From the NCBI RefSeq assembly GCF_016545825.1, contig NC_052619.1, positions 6,339,501-6,403,500 of the forward strand: 64,000 bases of DNA. The letters are read 5' to 3'. Made by a program: the position numbers and the translations under genes. Positions 43,444 through 54,735 of the stretch are shown one piece after another. The stretch comes from Eucalyptus grandis (taxonomy: Eukaryota; Streptophyta; Magnoliopsida; Myrtales; Myrtaceae). The notes under the pieces are model-generated. The model made no database searches. It was not told where the DNA came from and worked only from the letters and a program-made list of their open reading frames with translations. Each line of letters opens with the position of its first letter. The stretch's first letter is position 1.

Positions 43444-43684
43444 AAGGCTGTATTTATTTCACAAAAAAATGAATATTTTGAAAAATATGTATATATATAT
43501 TTTTTAAATGATCACTTACACGAAAAACATCTTTATCGTTTACGAAAATATTTAGATACAAACTATTATTGATGATAAAAAAAAAAAACAGTTATTGATT
43601 GACTTATTATTTCAAGTGATACAAACGCCTCTTCTAAAAAATATATTTTCCAAATGATTCATTTTTTAGCGAAACAAACCAAGG
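43444..43684. mobile_element. Short MITE, same family as 36568
   Basis: The left GGCTGTATTTATTTCAC..AAAAATGAAT pairs with the right ATTCATTTTTTAGCGAAACAAACC. About 240 bp, no coding sequence. AAGGCTG occurs at both outer edges, but related copies suggest it is partly element sequence, so I do not claim it as a target duplication. Confidence 0.65.
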
Positions 43685-44728
43685 CTGAAGGAAACAAATA
43701 TTTCCTATCAGATCTCGAGTAAGGCACACCATCCTAAAACAGGAAAAAGATGGAGTTCATGGTCGCAGATTTTATTTTCTGGTTAACTAACACGAAACCT
43801 TTCTATCGTCACACGAGTCCGATTAAATTCTCCTTGGTAAATCATTTGTTTCACCAGCTGGTCCAATAATCTATTAGGAGTAGTAGTAGTAGTAGTCTGC
43901 CTACCCAATTATGCGAGATAGCCGGTTCGGCCACCGTTTGGGCTACTTTTAGAAGAGGATAGCTCTGCCCCATCAATGTCAACATAATGGTTGTAGCCCT
44001 CTACGTCTTTCTACGTTCCGATGGAAATTGCATCCAAAGTTAATTCGTTTTCAATTGATTTTCAGACTTTCTTGATGACTCTTCCCCCCGTGGTATTAAT
44101 TAGGGAACGAATTTCTGGTCAGGTTGTTCATTCGAAAGTCTGCCATCTCGTGTAAAGAGAGAAATTTCCTGACTTTTGGCACGCTGACGGTGCATACAGT
44201 AACGGGCTTGATAACATCAAAATTTATTGTACAAGTATTAATTCAGTCATAAAATTTTTTATTTGACTAACGTACTCTTAAATCTTTTGATGATTTTTAA
44301 TATATTCCATCCGGCTAAATTTGATTAAGAAATTTGGACTTATGGAGATATAATAAGTGTCGACTATTCCACGTTGCATGACCGGTAATAACGTGGATCA
44401 TCAGCAATTATTATAAAAAAAATGATAACAAAATCAAAACCCTAACTAACACCGCTTCCCTTCTTGGTCGTTCACTGAAGGCCTCGGAGCGATATCGTCC
44501 GAATCATGTGTAAACCCTAAATTCGATCAACCGGGGGAAACTTTTCCCTTAAATTCGATCCCTTCTCGCCAATTCCCATGACTAAATTCTTCAACTTTAC
44601 GATGAACGTTGAAACCCAGATAGGATTTTCAAGCCTCCTCTGTTCCTCAGCTTGTCCCTACTTAATCCTAATCTCTTCCTCTCTCTCCCAGTCTGGCAGC
44701 GGAAGCTTGGCCAATTGCCAGTTGACCT
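43685..44728. other. Intergenic, no gene recognised
   Basis: AT-rich sequence with a short AGT trinucleotide run at about 43880-43895. It ends in the 3' flank of the SEC15 relic, where the minus-strand frame continues without recognisable SEC15 similarity (44728-44597). Confidence 0.5.
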
Positions 44729-44940
44729 ACGTTGCATGCTTTTGATCGTGCACGATCGCGTCTTGTCGAGGAACTGAGCCTCGATGGCGTCGACGCACAT
44801 CAAGGCCATATAGAAGTTGCCATCAAAGAGGTAGAGACTAGCCCTGGAGTAGAGATCCAAGAGGCCGATGCAGGAGCCGACGGCAAGATTATGTCGACAG
44901 AGACGTCGCCAGCCTCGAGGTAGGCATCAAGGGAGTTGAG

Positions 44941-44982
<42 letters not shown>

Positions 44983-45306
44983 CTGGAGGGTGGAGAAGGA
45001 GCGCGGACTTGAGGGAGTCGGCATTCGAAAGGAGGGATCAGAGGTTGTCGATGGCGAGGATGGAAGTCCTAGCGGCGGGCCTTGTAGACGTCCTCGATCT
45101 CGGACTCCCTTGTGTAGGCGAAGTGGCGGAGGCGGTGGAGGAGGGTGGTGGGCTTTCCGGCGGCGAAGGCCTTGCGGATGAGGGGTCCGAGGTCCTCGTG
45201 GTTGCAGACGGCGGGGGAGAGAGAAGATCTGATCCTTGTTGCCGGTGGAGTCTCCGCCATCTGCAGCTGCGGTGGGCCTGCGCCGTAGCTTGGTGGCGGG
45301 TTGCAT
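44729..45306 (-). pseudogene. SEC15B: SEC15 exocyst subunit, N-terminal fragment, frameshifted
   Basis: SEC15 links Rab GTPases to the exocyst during vesicle tethering at the plasma membrane. The fragment starts at the usual N-terminus (TKLRRRPTAAADGG, 45306 onwards). It shifts frame to CNHEDLGPLIRKAFAAGKP and TTLLHRLRHFAYTRESEIED (to about 45075). It then meets TAG where YQDF should have Q, with an added base shortly after. It resumes as SLDAYLEA near 44935 and, in another frame, MDLYSRASLYLFDGNFYMAL and CVDAIEAQFLDKT to about 44730. A CT/GA microsatellite interrupts the coding sequence. The remaining three quarters of the protein is absent. The assignment to the B type rests on the N-terminal wording and is less sure than SEC15 itself. 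Confidence 0.82.
44943..44978. repeat. (GA)n microsatellite inside the SEC15 relic
   Basis: About 18 GA units replace or expand the segment where the protein should read roughly LQSV..PLL before SLDAYLEA. On the minus strand it produces the SLSLSL run. Confidence 0.9.
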
Positions 45307-45792
45307 CTTCTACTTCAACGCGATGTCTGAGAGTCTCTCTCTTCTGTGGAAGATGACGAACCCAAATCTGGGTTTAATGTTGAAGATGAAGAGTACAAGA
45401 AAAAAAAAATTAGAAAATTTAAAAATATTTGAAAACCACGTCATTTTAAGTAGAGGTGATCCATGTTGGATGGTTGGCCGTGGCTTAACTGGCACTTTAG
45501 CAAAATAGGCTATACTGCAAAATGATGAAGAGGTATAGGATTATATTGATTAATTCGAAAATTACATCCATTCAATAGATTTTGGAGTTTTTGATAATTT
45601 TCTCGATTTTAATAGGTTGACTAAGTAACTATAACTCAAACTAAACATTTTGCATGTAACACGTGTAATACCTTATGATAATGCTACGATGGAGTAGTTG
45701 CATGCTTATCGCCTCGCCCATCCTTAACAATAATATGACCCGCAACAAAAACAATTTATCCATAACTATAAGACAATATCTAGGTCATACAT

Positions 45793-46494
45793 AAGGGTGA
45801 GCATTTGAACTAGACTAAATCGACTAGTTTTGAGTGACTCCCGATTCCTAAAATGTGGAACTGGTGAAAATCGGTTTGATTCTCAGTTTTAGGTGTGGAT
45901 AGAACCACTGGATCAAATCGATAATTTTTTTTATTTATAATTCTTATTATTACAAAACATTGGGGGGCTGTATGTGTAATTTCTTACTCTCATAACCCTA
46001 ATTGCCTATCCTCATTTTTGTCCTTAAGCCTCACGCTGAGTCCCTCTCTTTCCTGCCCATTCTTAGTCCCTCTCTCTTGACGTTCGACACCTCCCCCTGT
46101 CACTCTCGCTCGATGCCTTCCTCTTGCTTGACGCCATCTCGAGCCTTCGACTCTGGCTTCACAACTAAAATAGAGTATCGTGCGAAAGGAGCATATAAAG
46201 TGGGCCCTTGGAGTCCATATTGCAATGCTAAAATGCCTTAGTGGTCACGCCGTTGCTTTTCTTGTTCTTACTTTCCATCTAGAGTCAATCGAGAAGACCC
46301 AAGATGAGATTCTCTTTCTTCCTCTCTCAACTCTCTAAGCACCAGTCATGCAGGGAATAGACAAAAAAAGGGAAAAAAACAAAGAAATTAAGCATCTCTG
46401 GTTCTTGGACCCATCCTCCGATTTTAGGACTAGGTGGGCCTTTTCCCAATTTCACAAATTGGGAACCAACCCACCTTGAAACCGATCACTCCTA
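45793..46494. mobile_element. Possible hAT-type non-autonomous element
   Basis: The left end TAAGGGTGAGCA is imperfectly inverted at the right (complement TTAGGAGTGATC). The outer 100-200 bp contain GAACTGGTGAAAATCGGTTTG-like and GGGAACCAACCC-like words typical of a widespread plant repeat starting GGGTGAGCA. No target duplication could be confirmed. A 79-codon frame inside has no recognised homology. Confidence 0.4.
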
Positions 46495-49400
46495 ATGACA
46501 CGCTGTTAGTTAGGAACATGTGTTTGAACATGAGTACGTATACATGAGTATCGGTTATTTCACTGAATCTCTTCTCAATCATAGAGAGGGCCTAGTTTTA
46601 TTGAGGGCCTTCACCTTGACCTATTGATGCTTGGTGCAAATTTTCAACAAATGTATGCTATATTTGTAAAGTTTCTTATCAACTTTTGCAACTCACTACC
46701 CCTAAAATGGATGTTGCAAATACTTTTATCTCACCCCCCAAATGTGTCTCTATATTTGGCACTAACCATTCTTGATACTAAGTTATTTACTTCTGATATC
46801 CTCATCAAAGTTACAATCTTCACAAAAATGTCACATTTTAGTTTTGGATTAAATATTTAATTACTATGGTTATTTCAATTACTATATCAATAAGCTTGAA
46901 GTACTTAAACTTATGAGAGCCTTTTTCCTATTCTATAGGAGAAAGAAAGTCAAAAAAATTTTAAGTAACGATTGTGTGACCACTTTTGCATCAAATCATT
47001 TGAATGTAAATCTTAACCGACAACATGTTCTAGTATGAAAAAGCATGTCAGAGAATAATTATATAAATATATTATTATATATACATTGGCAAGTCGACAA
47101 AAAAGTTAAAACTAAATTGGCTAAATTGAAAATTTTAGGACTGAATTAGGTGCCATACATTAAGTTTATGATTTTTGGGTAATTTTTGCAAAGGTATAAA
47201 GGCATCACTAGAGAGTAATTTCTCGATGTAGTGAGAAAATATCCATAGGAAACGCATCCCATGTGAGTAATAAGTAATTTTTTCATATGAGAAGTAACTA
47301 TTCACAAGAAAAAGTATTAATAAATATCACGTAATTATATTAAGTATATTTTCAAGAACGGTTGGGAACTTTTTATATTAAATAGTAACTATTAAGGAGT
47401 CAACATGCCGTAATTTCTCTAAGTGGTCAATAACCTTTAACACCATTGAAGGGACTTCCCATGATTGTACAATCACTAGCTTCTTCAGGTGCTGGGAAAT
47501 TTCTCATAAGGAAAAGTAAATCAATCTTGATAAATAACGTCAGCCGTGGTTAGCATCTTTTTGAACTGGAAAAGTAATTATCGGTGAAAAGATGCATTGA
47601 ATGATAATTTTTCATAAGCCGGGGACATGGGGGCAAATGTCGGGTTACTTGAAAGCTCATGAAGTACCTTACAAGCATCATAAATCGGTTAAATTCAAAT
47701 TATGCTGGTGGCCTTGACCTAGAGCAACTTGCACGCATTTTGCAACATTTGATATAACCAACGGTTTCTGAGCTATAAATCCAAAAGCCGGAACGAGATT
47801 TAATGATTTTCCCATGTCGCTTATAACTTTTCACCAAGTAAACTAACTTTCTAATCAAGACAAACGAAATCTTTCATATTAGTTAGTTCCAGAATTTTCA
47901 TAGTAGGTAACTTTTTCACAGGCCCGGTACTTGTTTATTAAGATAATTAGAGGAATCAGTCAATAAAACTATCCACGAATTCCTTTTTTTTCTTTTGATT
48001 TTCCCCCCATTTTAGCCTAAAACCCTAAGCCTCCCAAAAGGCAAAAGCAAGAACTAATTCATATTCACATTATTATTTTCCTTTAGTCTTGTCCCAAACC
48101 ATTTGCACACTTCCCAGCTCCGATAATAACGTTACATGCTCTACTCACTGTCTCGTCAGAAAAGGAAAAAAAGAACAAAGAGACACTTACCAGTCTTGCA
48201 TTATTTTCCTCACCACCTAATCTATATATTTCCCTATTATTTATATACATAATATATATTAAACATAAGGAATAATAACAGCAGGAATGGGCTGGAAATC
48301 AGAACAATAATTTTCCACCTGTAATGCCTTGGATAAGGAGGACAATCATTATCCCACACCAATTTCCTGAATTTTATTTTATTTAATTCTTCGAAATATC
48401 TTGACGTTGCTCAAGTTTCGTTCTCGAACAATATCGGAGGAGCTGAGATTCATTTATGAAAGCGATGTGATATTTTTCTTTCTGTTTTCGCGGGGTGTTA
48501 GATTTGATTGTACCATTCGAATGTTTATTTCCTAGTTGCTGCATTTTACTCTAAACCATTCTTAATAAGCCGATGATAACTAAAATCCTTCTTCTCGATG
48601 CACTTTTTTTTCGGTGCAGGGCACTATGACATCATCCGAGTTAGAGCAAGAGATTTAAACGAACGTATTATTTATTGGCTTGTCAATGCGTGCAATTGAC
48701 TTTGAGTTTCAAATTCAAGAAATTCGTGATAATTTGTTTGGTACGACGCATTAGATATATCGTGCAATGGCTGTGCTAACTCTGAGATGATGTAACTCGT
48801 GCATTTGATAATGCATGTTTTGAACTGTAAGACATTGGAGTTAGATTACCATAGCTAGGGTTTTCTTTATTTTGGGTTGTGTTTAAAAGAAAGATGAGAG
48901 AGAGCGTTGATCACCTAGGTCACTTCATTCAATCTTAATTTATTGAGAATGGGTTGAGGATTAAGGACTCAGAGTGTGTGATAATATTGGGCTTGCATTT
49001 CATTGTTCCGGCCCAGTGTTTTCACAAATCCTCATTTGCTCTTGGGCCTAATTACGTAAAAAACGAATGTCTAATTTGCATGTTCCCAAAAGTCTTTTGG
49101 GTCCTAGGTCTTTTGTGATTTCATGTCATTTGTAAAGAGAGAAAAGGTAAACTTGTTTTATAAATACCATGTAAAAGTTGCGCGCTCTAGATCTACACAA
49201 ACTTTTGGATTACATTAGTCTTCAATATAGTGCCGTTAGCGACTACTCTGGGCTGCTGTCAGAAAAACTATTTCGATATTTAGAATATTGATTATACATG
49301 ATGTAGCATGCATTGAAACTAAAAACCTCCCTTCTTTGGTTGTATGAGTGTATTAGATACTCGTTACCAAAATCACAACACATAACAACGGCAATTAATT

Positions 49401-52400
49401 AACTGTTGATGGTAATCAACGTCACGCAACGATTTATGCACTTAAACTTGACAAACAAGTACTCTCAATTAATCAAGTTAAATTCCCAGGACTACGTTTT
49501 ACAACCATCTAGGATTGAACGACGATGAACGGAAATCAAGCAACAATGATGGACACTAACTCCATACTAATTAACTTTTCTAAATTGTACATAAAATCAA
49601 AACGTGAAAGATTATATTTATCAATAGTTATTTTTCGTGAAATGAAAATAATGGAATATTCATAGAATATTTACAGATAAAGTTAGGTATGCCGAGATAA
49701 GGCCAAAGAAATAATATGCTAAATGATTTGATAGGCTATTTGAGTGGGTATTTAATTAAGCGAGTGGTGATAAAAATTCCAATTTCAATATGTCGCCCTT
49801 GCGGGAGATATACTAATATTGCAATTCGAATATTAAGTGGCTTTTCTCTTCACTTCAACGACAATTGTCGATCGTCCTTGCGTTCCCATGTTTTGTACTT
49901 GCTTTCTCAGTTGACTTTTCACTGCATATAGGATCCTTTGTCCTACCATGTCTGTAGTTTCACATCATTTGTCTTTGCATGACGTCATTCTCTCAGTGCT
50001 TAACACTATTAAAGCCAACCAGATGTATTTTATATATATGAGTATGTATATGTATTTCATTTAATTCTAATGGGTGACGTCACCGTGGTCAACTCTGAAT
50101 CAAAATTATGAGTGTTGCATTCCATAGTGATGCGATAATCAGAAATTCAATGATGCCCTCAACCTAAGTTAGACAATTAATCTATCATATTTATTATATA
50201 CTATAAACTATCGAAACCCCATGCCTTATTACCACTTGTCTTTTAACAATTTTTTAAAATTAGATTTGGAACATGAAATGATTTTACTGGTAGCCGAGAT
50301 ATTCAATTGCTATCGTGGCTTCTTGTGTACCACTACCATGTTTGGCACATAAACGAAAATTTGAGGGATTAATAAATTTCGTCAATCTGATAGGGTGGGA
50401 TACATGGCTGCTTTTCATCGAATCTAATAGAAAGGTAAATGGTGCGTGGCGTATACATAATTAGATGGAGAATTAGGTTTGGATAAAGATATGGTTCTTC
50501 TTTTATTCATTTGATTTTTTTTTTTTAATTTGTAAAGAAAAAACTTTGTCATAAACCCACCAATACATCTGTTCCCAATTGGTTGCTTAGCTATGGTGTG
50601 TGGTAGTGTCTTCATCAATAATTGATCTACACAATATAATCCACCCACTGAAACTCTCCCTATACTTAGTGGCCTCTTGGCTTTTCCTCTCATTTTTATA
50701 CACAGTTACAAAGAATTTCTTTGCTCTCCACTCAATGTGATGTCTCCATTATAAATGTTAGTTGGCTGCCTTCTTTCTTTCTTGATTTTCTCTTCTTCGC
50801 GAACCCCTTTTCGATTGGGCCCAAGGCGTCGGCTTGGGATAAACTGTCGCTCTCGATGTGCATGTATAGCTGAAATCATCTCTAACTAGAAATAGTACAC
50901 TCAGATCGGTCATTTCTTGATCACAAGATCGGAGCCCCAAGATTCAAGAACCAGATAAGTCTAACGGAGATAAAGAGGGGGTTTTGGAGTGAAGTACCAC
51001 CACAAAGATGAGCGTAGTAATGATTTGAGATGATTTAATGTGTCTCCATGATGCTCGGGCAAAGTTGACTCAAGAATATAGAAGACTCGAGGTTGTCGTT
51101 TTTTCTCCAAGAGCGATGCCATGCACGATAGGAGAAGCCAATTGCGAATTGGCATTGAATGGATGGAACAGATGAGGATTGTAGCCTTCTTTAGAGAGGA
51201 CCCAGAAGAGAGAATGTGATGAATCTCTAGTATTTTAACTTGTAATAGTACACACCTCTAGGGTTCTAGTCCTAGGAGAACTATGCTTAGAATGCTGTGG
51301 AATCAAAGGGATTTAGCTGGAGTCCATTGCACATGAGCCGATAAGTGGTCTTTCTTTTTGGGTAAAAAGAGAATCTCCAATATCGCTCTTCCTTGTCCTC
51401 AACATTTTCTGAATTTAGTATGCGAATAATCTGGTAAGAAGAAGACGTGGGGTGGTTCCTCTTTTGAACGATGCACGTGATTGGATGGGGCCCCTGGGCC
51501 TAGTTGATTGTGGTGCAGCTCATTACACACTTTGTATAGTGGGGGATATTTATTAGGGTATAGGAAACAAGTGTATCGGTGTGTTTAATGGTACATAAGC
51601 AAATTTCTTATTCTAGCAAGTGGGCAAGGACCCATTCTGACCAAATGGTCAACAAGCTTCTGAAGCGAAGTATATTCCAACTTAAGAGGTGTTGATTAAT
51701 CAAAAAAAAAAAGAGAGTCTAATCAGATGAAATATTTGCAGCGGACGACGGCTGTCTAACCATAGATGGCGGCCGACGATGGTCGCAGCCACCTCCAACG
51801 ACGATTATGGCCACCCCCTAAGAGAGCTGGGGCAAGTTGTGGAGGCACAACATTGATGGTGGCAAGCCACCAGTAGTGATGGTGGATACGAGTTGTGGGA
51901 TAACATAAACAGTTGTGATGGCCAATGGTGATGGCGCGGCCTGTCATCGACGGTGTAGATCAAGGAAGGAAGAGGAGAAGAAGGAATCCAAATTCTTTTA
52001 ATTTTTTTTTAAAACTGATTTTTAGTTCAGTTGGTTTTAAATGTCTTTTTTCAACCCGTTACTAATTTGGCAATCCATGTGAGTGAAATACACATGATAT
52101 GGTCCTCCACTCGACGGATGGACCAGATTTTGTTAGTTTTGAAAAAGTCCACGACCATGTCAAATCAAAGTAAATTTCGAGGGACGAGATAATGAGCAAA
52201 AGTTTAGGGATTAATAACAGTACTGCTTGAAACTTTGTTTTGGTAATGTCTGATTAATTAGAACTCAAAGTGTTTCAAATGTTTTACCTTAGGTAAAATT
52301 CAAATTGTGGAAATCATAAGATTTAAAAACATTGATAGGTAAAAATCGCCAAAAACTTAAAGTGAACCGATTTGAAAGTGGAAGCGGAGTTTTTTCCATA

Positions 52401-52559
52401 GAAGCGTAGTTTACTGACCCCTACTTTATTGACCCTAAATTTCGAATAGAAATAATTCTGATTTTGTACTAAGAGCAATTTAGATCGGTCCAAAGCTCAG
52501 GGAAGGCTGGTATTGATGCAAGCAAAAAGAATATATATCTTGTAAAATTGTGGGTCTAA
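46495..52559. other. Gene-poor AT-rich intergenic stretch
   Basis: About 6 kb without a recognisable gene or RNA. Only short low-complexity frames occur (for example 49716-49931, 50424-50693, 51756-51947). A GC-richer stretch at 51730-51960 consists of degenerate GGCGG/CGACG words. I see no tRNA, no rRNA and no clear LTR. Confidence 0.55.
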
Positions 52560-52707
52560 AAAAATTGATTAATACCGTCGAAAATCTTAAATTATGTTCA
52601 CCATGATATTAATATTTGACTTTTTTGCGCAAAAACTATTAAACTATGTCCATTGTGACCCGACACCTCAAATTTTTTGTATTACCAAAACCCCCAAACT
52701 TGCATTA

Positions 52708-53262
52708 GCATGGGGATAATTATCAAAAAATTCTAAACCTATTATACGTATGTTAATTTAATTCTAAACTTTTCGATTTGACCAATTTAGTCCTAAAAAT
52801 TTTGACGATTTGTCAATTTATTCTTTTTGGCCAATTACGATGGGAAATTGCTAATGTGGATGCCAGCTGTCCTATGGCATGGCCAACATAGACATGGACA
52901 ATTGTTTTGATTTTTAAATAATTTTTTAAATAATTTTTCTTTTTCTTCCCTTTTATTTTATTTTCTTTATATTTTTTTAGTGGTAGGCAAGGGCTTGTTG
53001 TGCTGAAAGAAAAAGGAAAAAAGAAAGAGTAAAAAAAAACTAAAAAATAAGAGAAATTATTAAAAAATTGTTTGCGTTAGCGTCAACGATGCCTTATAAG
53101 ACGATTGACATTCATGTTAGCGATTTCAAATCAAAATAGTCCAAAGAATTACATTGGTAAATTATCAAAATATTTAAACTAAAATAGCCAAATTAAAATG
53201 TTTAAAACTAAATTGACATTTTTACAATATATTTAGGATTTTTTTTTATTAATTTTCCCTAC
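52708..53262. mobile_element. Foldback element F3, nested in another inverted-repeat element
   Basis: The left GGGATAATTATCAAAAAATTC and right complement GGGAAAATTAATAAAAAAAAATC begin arms of about 150 bp that pair imperfectly (TCTAAACCTATTATACG with the complement of ATATATTTAGGAT; CAATTTAGTCCTAAA with the complement of TTTAAACTAAAATAG). The centre is T-rich then A-rich. Flanking sequence (52560-52707 and 53263-53610) is itself inverted: CCCCCAAACTTGC on one side and GTTTGGGAATT on the other, suggesting one element inside another. Confidence 0.55.
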
Positions 53263-54269
53263 CAGTGTGACAAAGTACCTTCCATCTATCACCAAAAACC
53301 CCAAACTTTAGATAATAAAAATTCCTAGTGATTTTAACAAAAATTACCTCCCTCATTGGTACAAATCTTAGGGTACCTGTGACACTAAAAAGGTTTGAGG
53401 CATTGGTGGTAGACAAAGGCTATTTGTTACATCTATACAAGTTTGGGAATTTTAATGACATAAAAAAGAAGTTTAGGATAATAATATTTTTGCCACACAC
53501 AAAAATCAAGCTGCTGGAGTCTTTGACACTAAAGATGGTGTTGAATTCCGAATGTAAAGCACAAATTTTTAGAAAATCCAAAGTGTAATTATAAAAAGAA
53601 ATGGTGAAAGGTACTGATATAAGTAAAGTCGATGACTGTTTTTCTTGTAATTTTCCCCAAAAATTATGCCAGAGCAATAGCCATACAAATTGCGAAGCTA
53701 GCAGCAAAAAAAATAAATCATATCTCAAAAAAGATCAACGAAAATGTTTAGCTTAATTTTTTTGTTGTCTAATTTTGTTTAATTTGGTTGGGTCTCACTT
53801 TTGTGACAATGTGACAATGTTCTGTTAATGAAAACCCAAGAACTAAAGCCCTCAGAAATATACAATGCCATTAGTCCGTCAACTAGGTTGAATAATTGGC
53901 CAAAGATAGATTGAATGGGATTCGTGGCAGAGGGAAAAAAGATAAATTATACAGGAAATAAAGTTGACAAGTGGGAGCAAGTTATCGTCATGTCACCCCT
54001 TAGGTTATACGGATGACGACTTTATTCCTGATTAAAATCGAGAAATGAAAATTATTGCGATGCACAAATTATATTATATTATAGTGGGCTAGCCAAATTG
54101 ATAAGACTTGAAATGAAATTGCATCTCAAGAAACCCTCGTCAGGGTTATCGAGTAGAAACCCTTGCATCTTTAGGTGCCTTTTATCATCCTAATTATTAG
54201 GAATACCATGACATCGTATAAAGGGTTAGACGAATACTCTAGGAGGTCGGACAATTAAAATTGGAAAAA

Positions 54270-54735
54270 AGTAATGTACTTAACTATCCTTTATACATGC
54301 TAACCACTTGTAGTAGCAATAGATATGAGAGGCTTTTCAATTCCACTTTCTAGCATGATAGTTTCGTAAAAGGACAATGACTCTACTAAGATATTTCCCT
54401 CAATTATCTGCATTTTCTTTTGTTATATTAAAACTCAAATACTAAAAAGGTATGTACTTACCTATCCTTTATATTAGAGGCTTTTCAATTCCACTTTCTA
54501 GCATGATAGTTCGTAAAAGAACAATGACTCTACTAAGATATATCCTGATGGCCGGTCCCTATATCTCGGAGGAGACTAGTCCAGCAACTCACCGCTAGGG
54601 CCCCTTACTTAAATCACTAACAATTGCGGGTTTCAAACTCTGGACCTCTGCGATGAGGGAGAGTTTCTCAACCAACGCAATTATTCATGGATGGGTATCT
54701 GTATTTTCTTTTGTTATATTAAAACTCAAATATTA
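54270..54735. repeat. Tandem duplication with an insert in the second copy
   Basis: The blocks TGTACTTA.CTATCCTTTATA, AGAGGCTTTTCAATTCC and TTTTCTTTTGTTATATTAAAA occur twice (about 54275-54448 and 54450-54735). The second copy carries about 160 bp of extra sequence (54543-54700), described separately. Confidence 0.8.
54543..54700 (-). mobile_element. SINE-like insert
   Basis: On the minus strand it reads TTGGTTGAGAAACTCTCC (box A-like), then GAGGTCCAGAGTTTGAAACC (box B-like, compare GGTTCGAATCC), then a GC-balanced body. It is absent from the first tandem copy, whose sequence runs AAGATATTTCCCTCAATTATCTGC. No A-tail or clean target duplication is visible, so truncation is likely. Confidence 0.45.

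Noticed and set aside
44936..45356. Plus-strand frames of 81 and 115 codons
   Set aside because: Antisense to the SEC15 relic and driven by the GA microsatellite and GC-rich codons.
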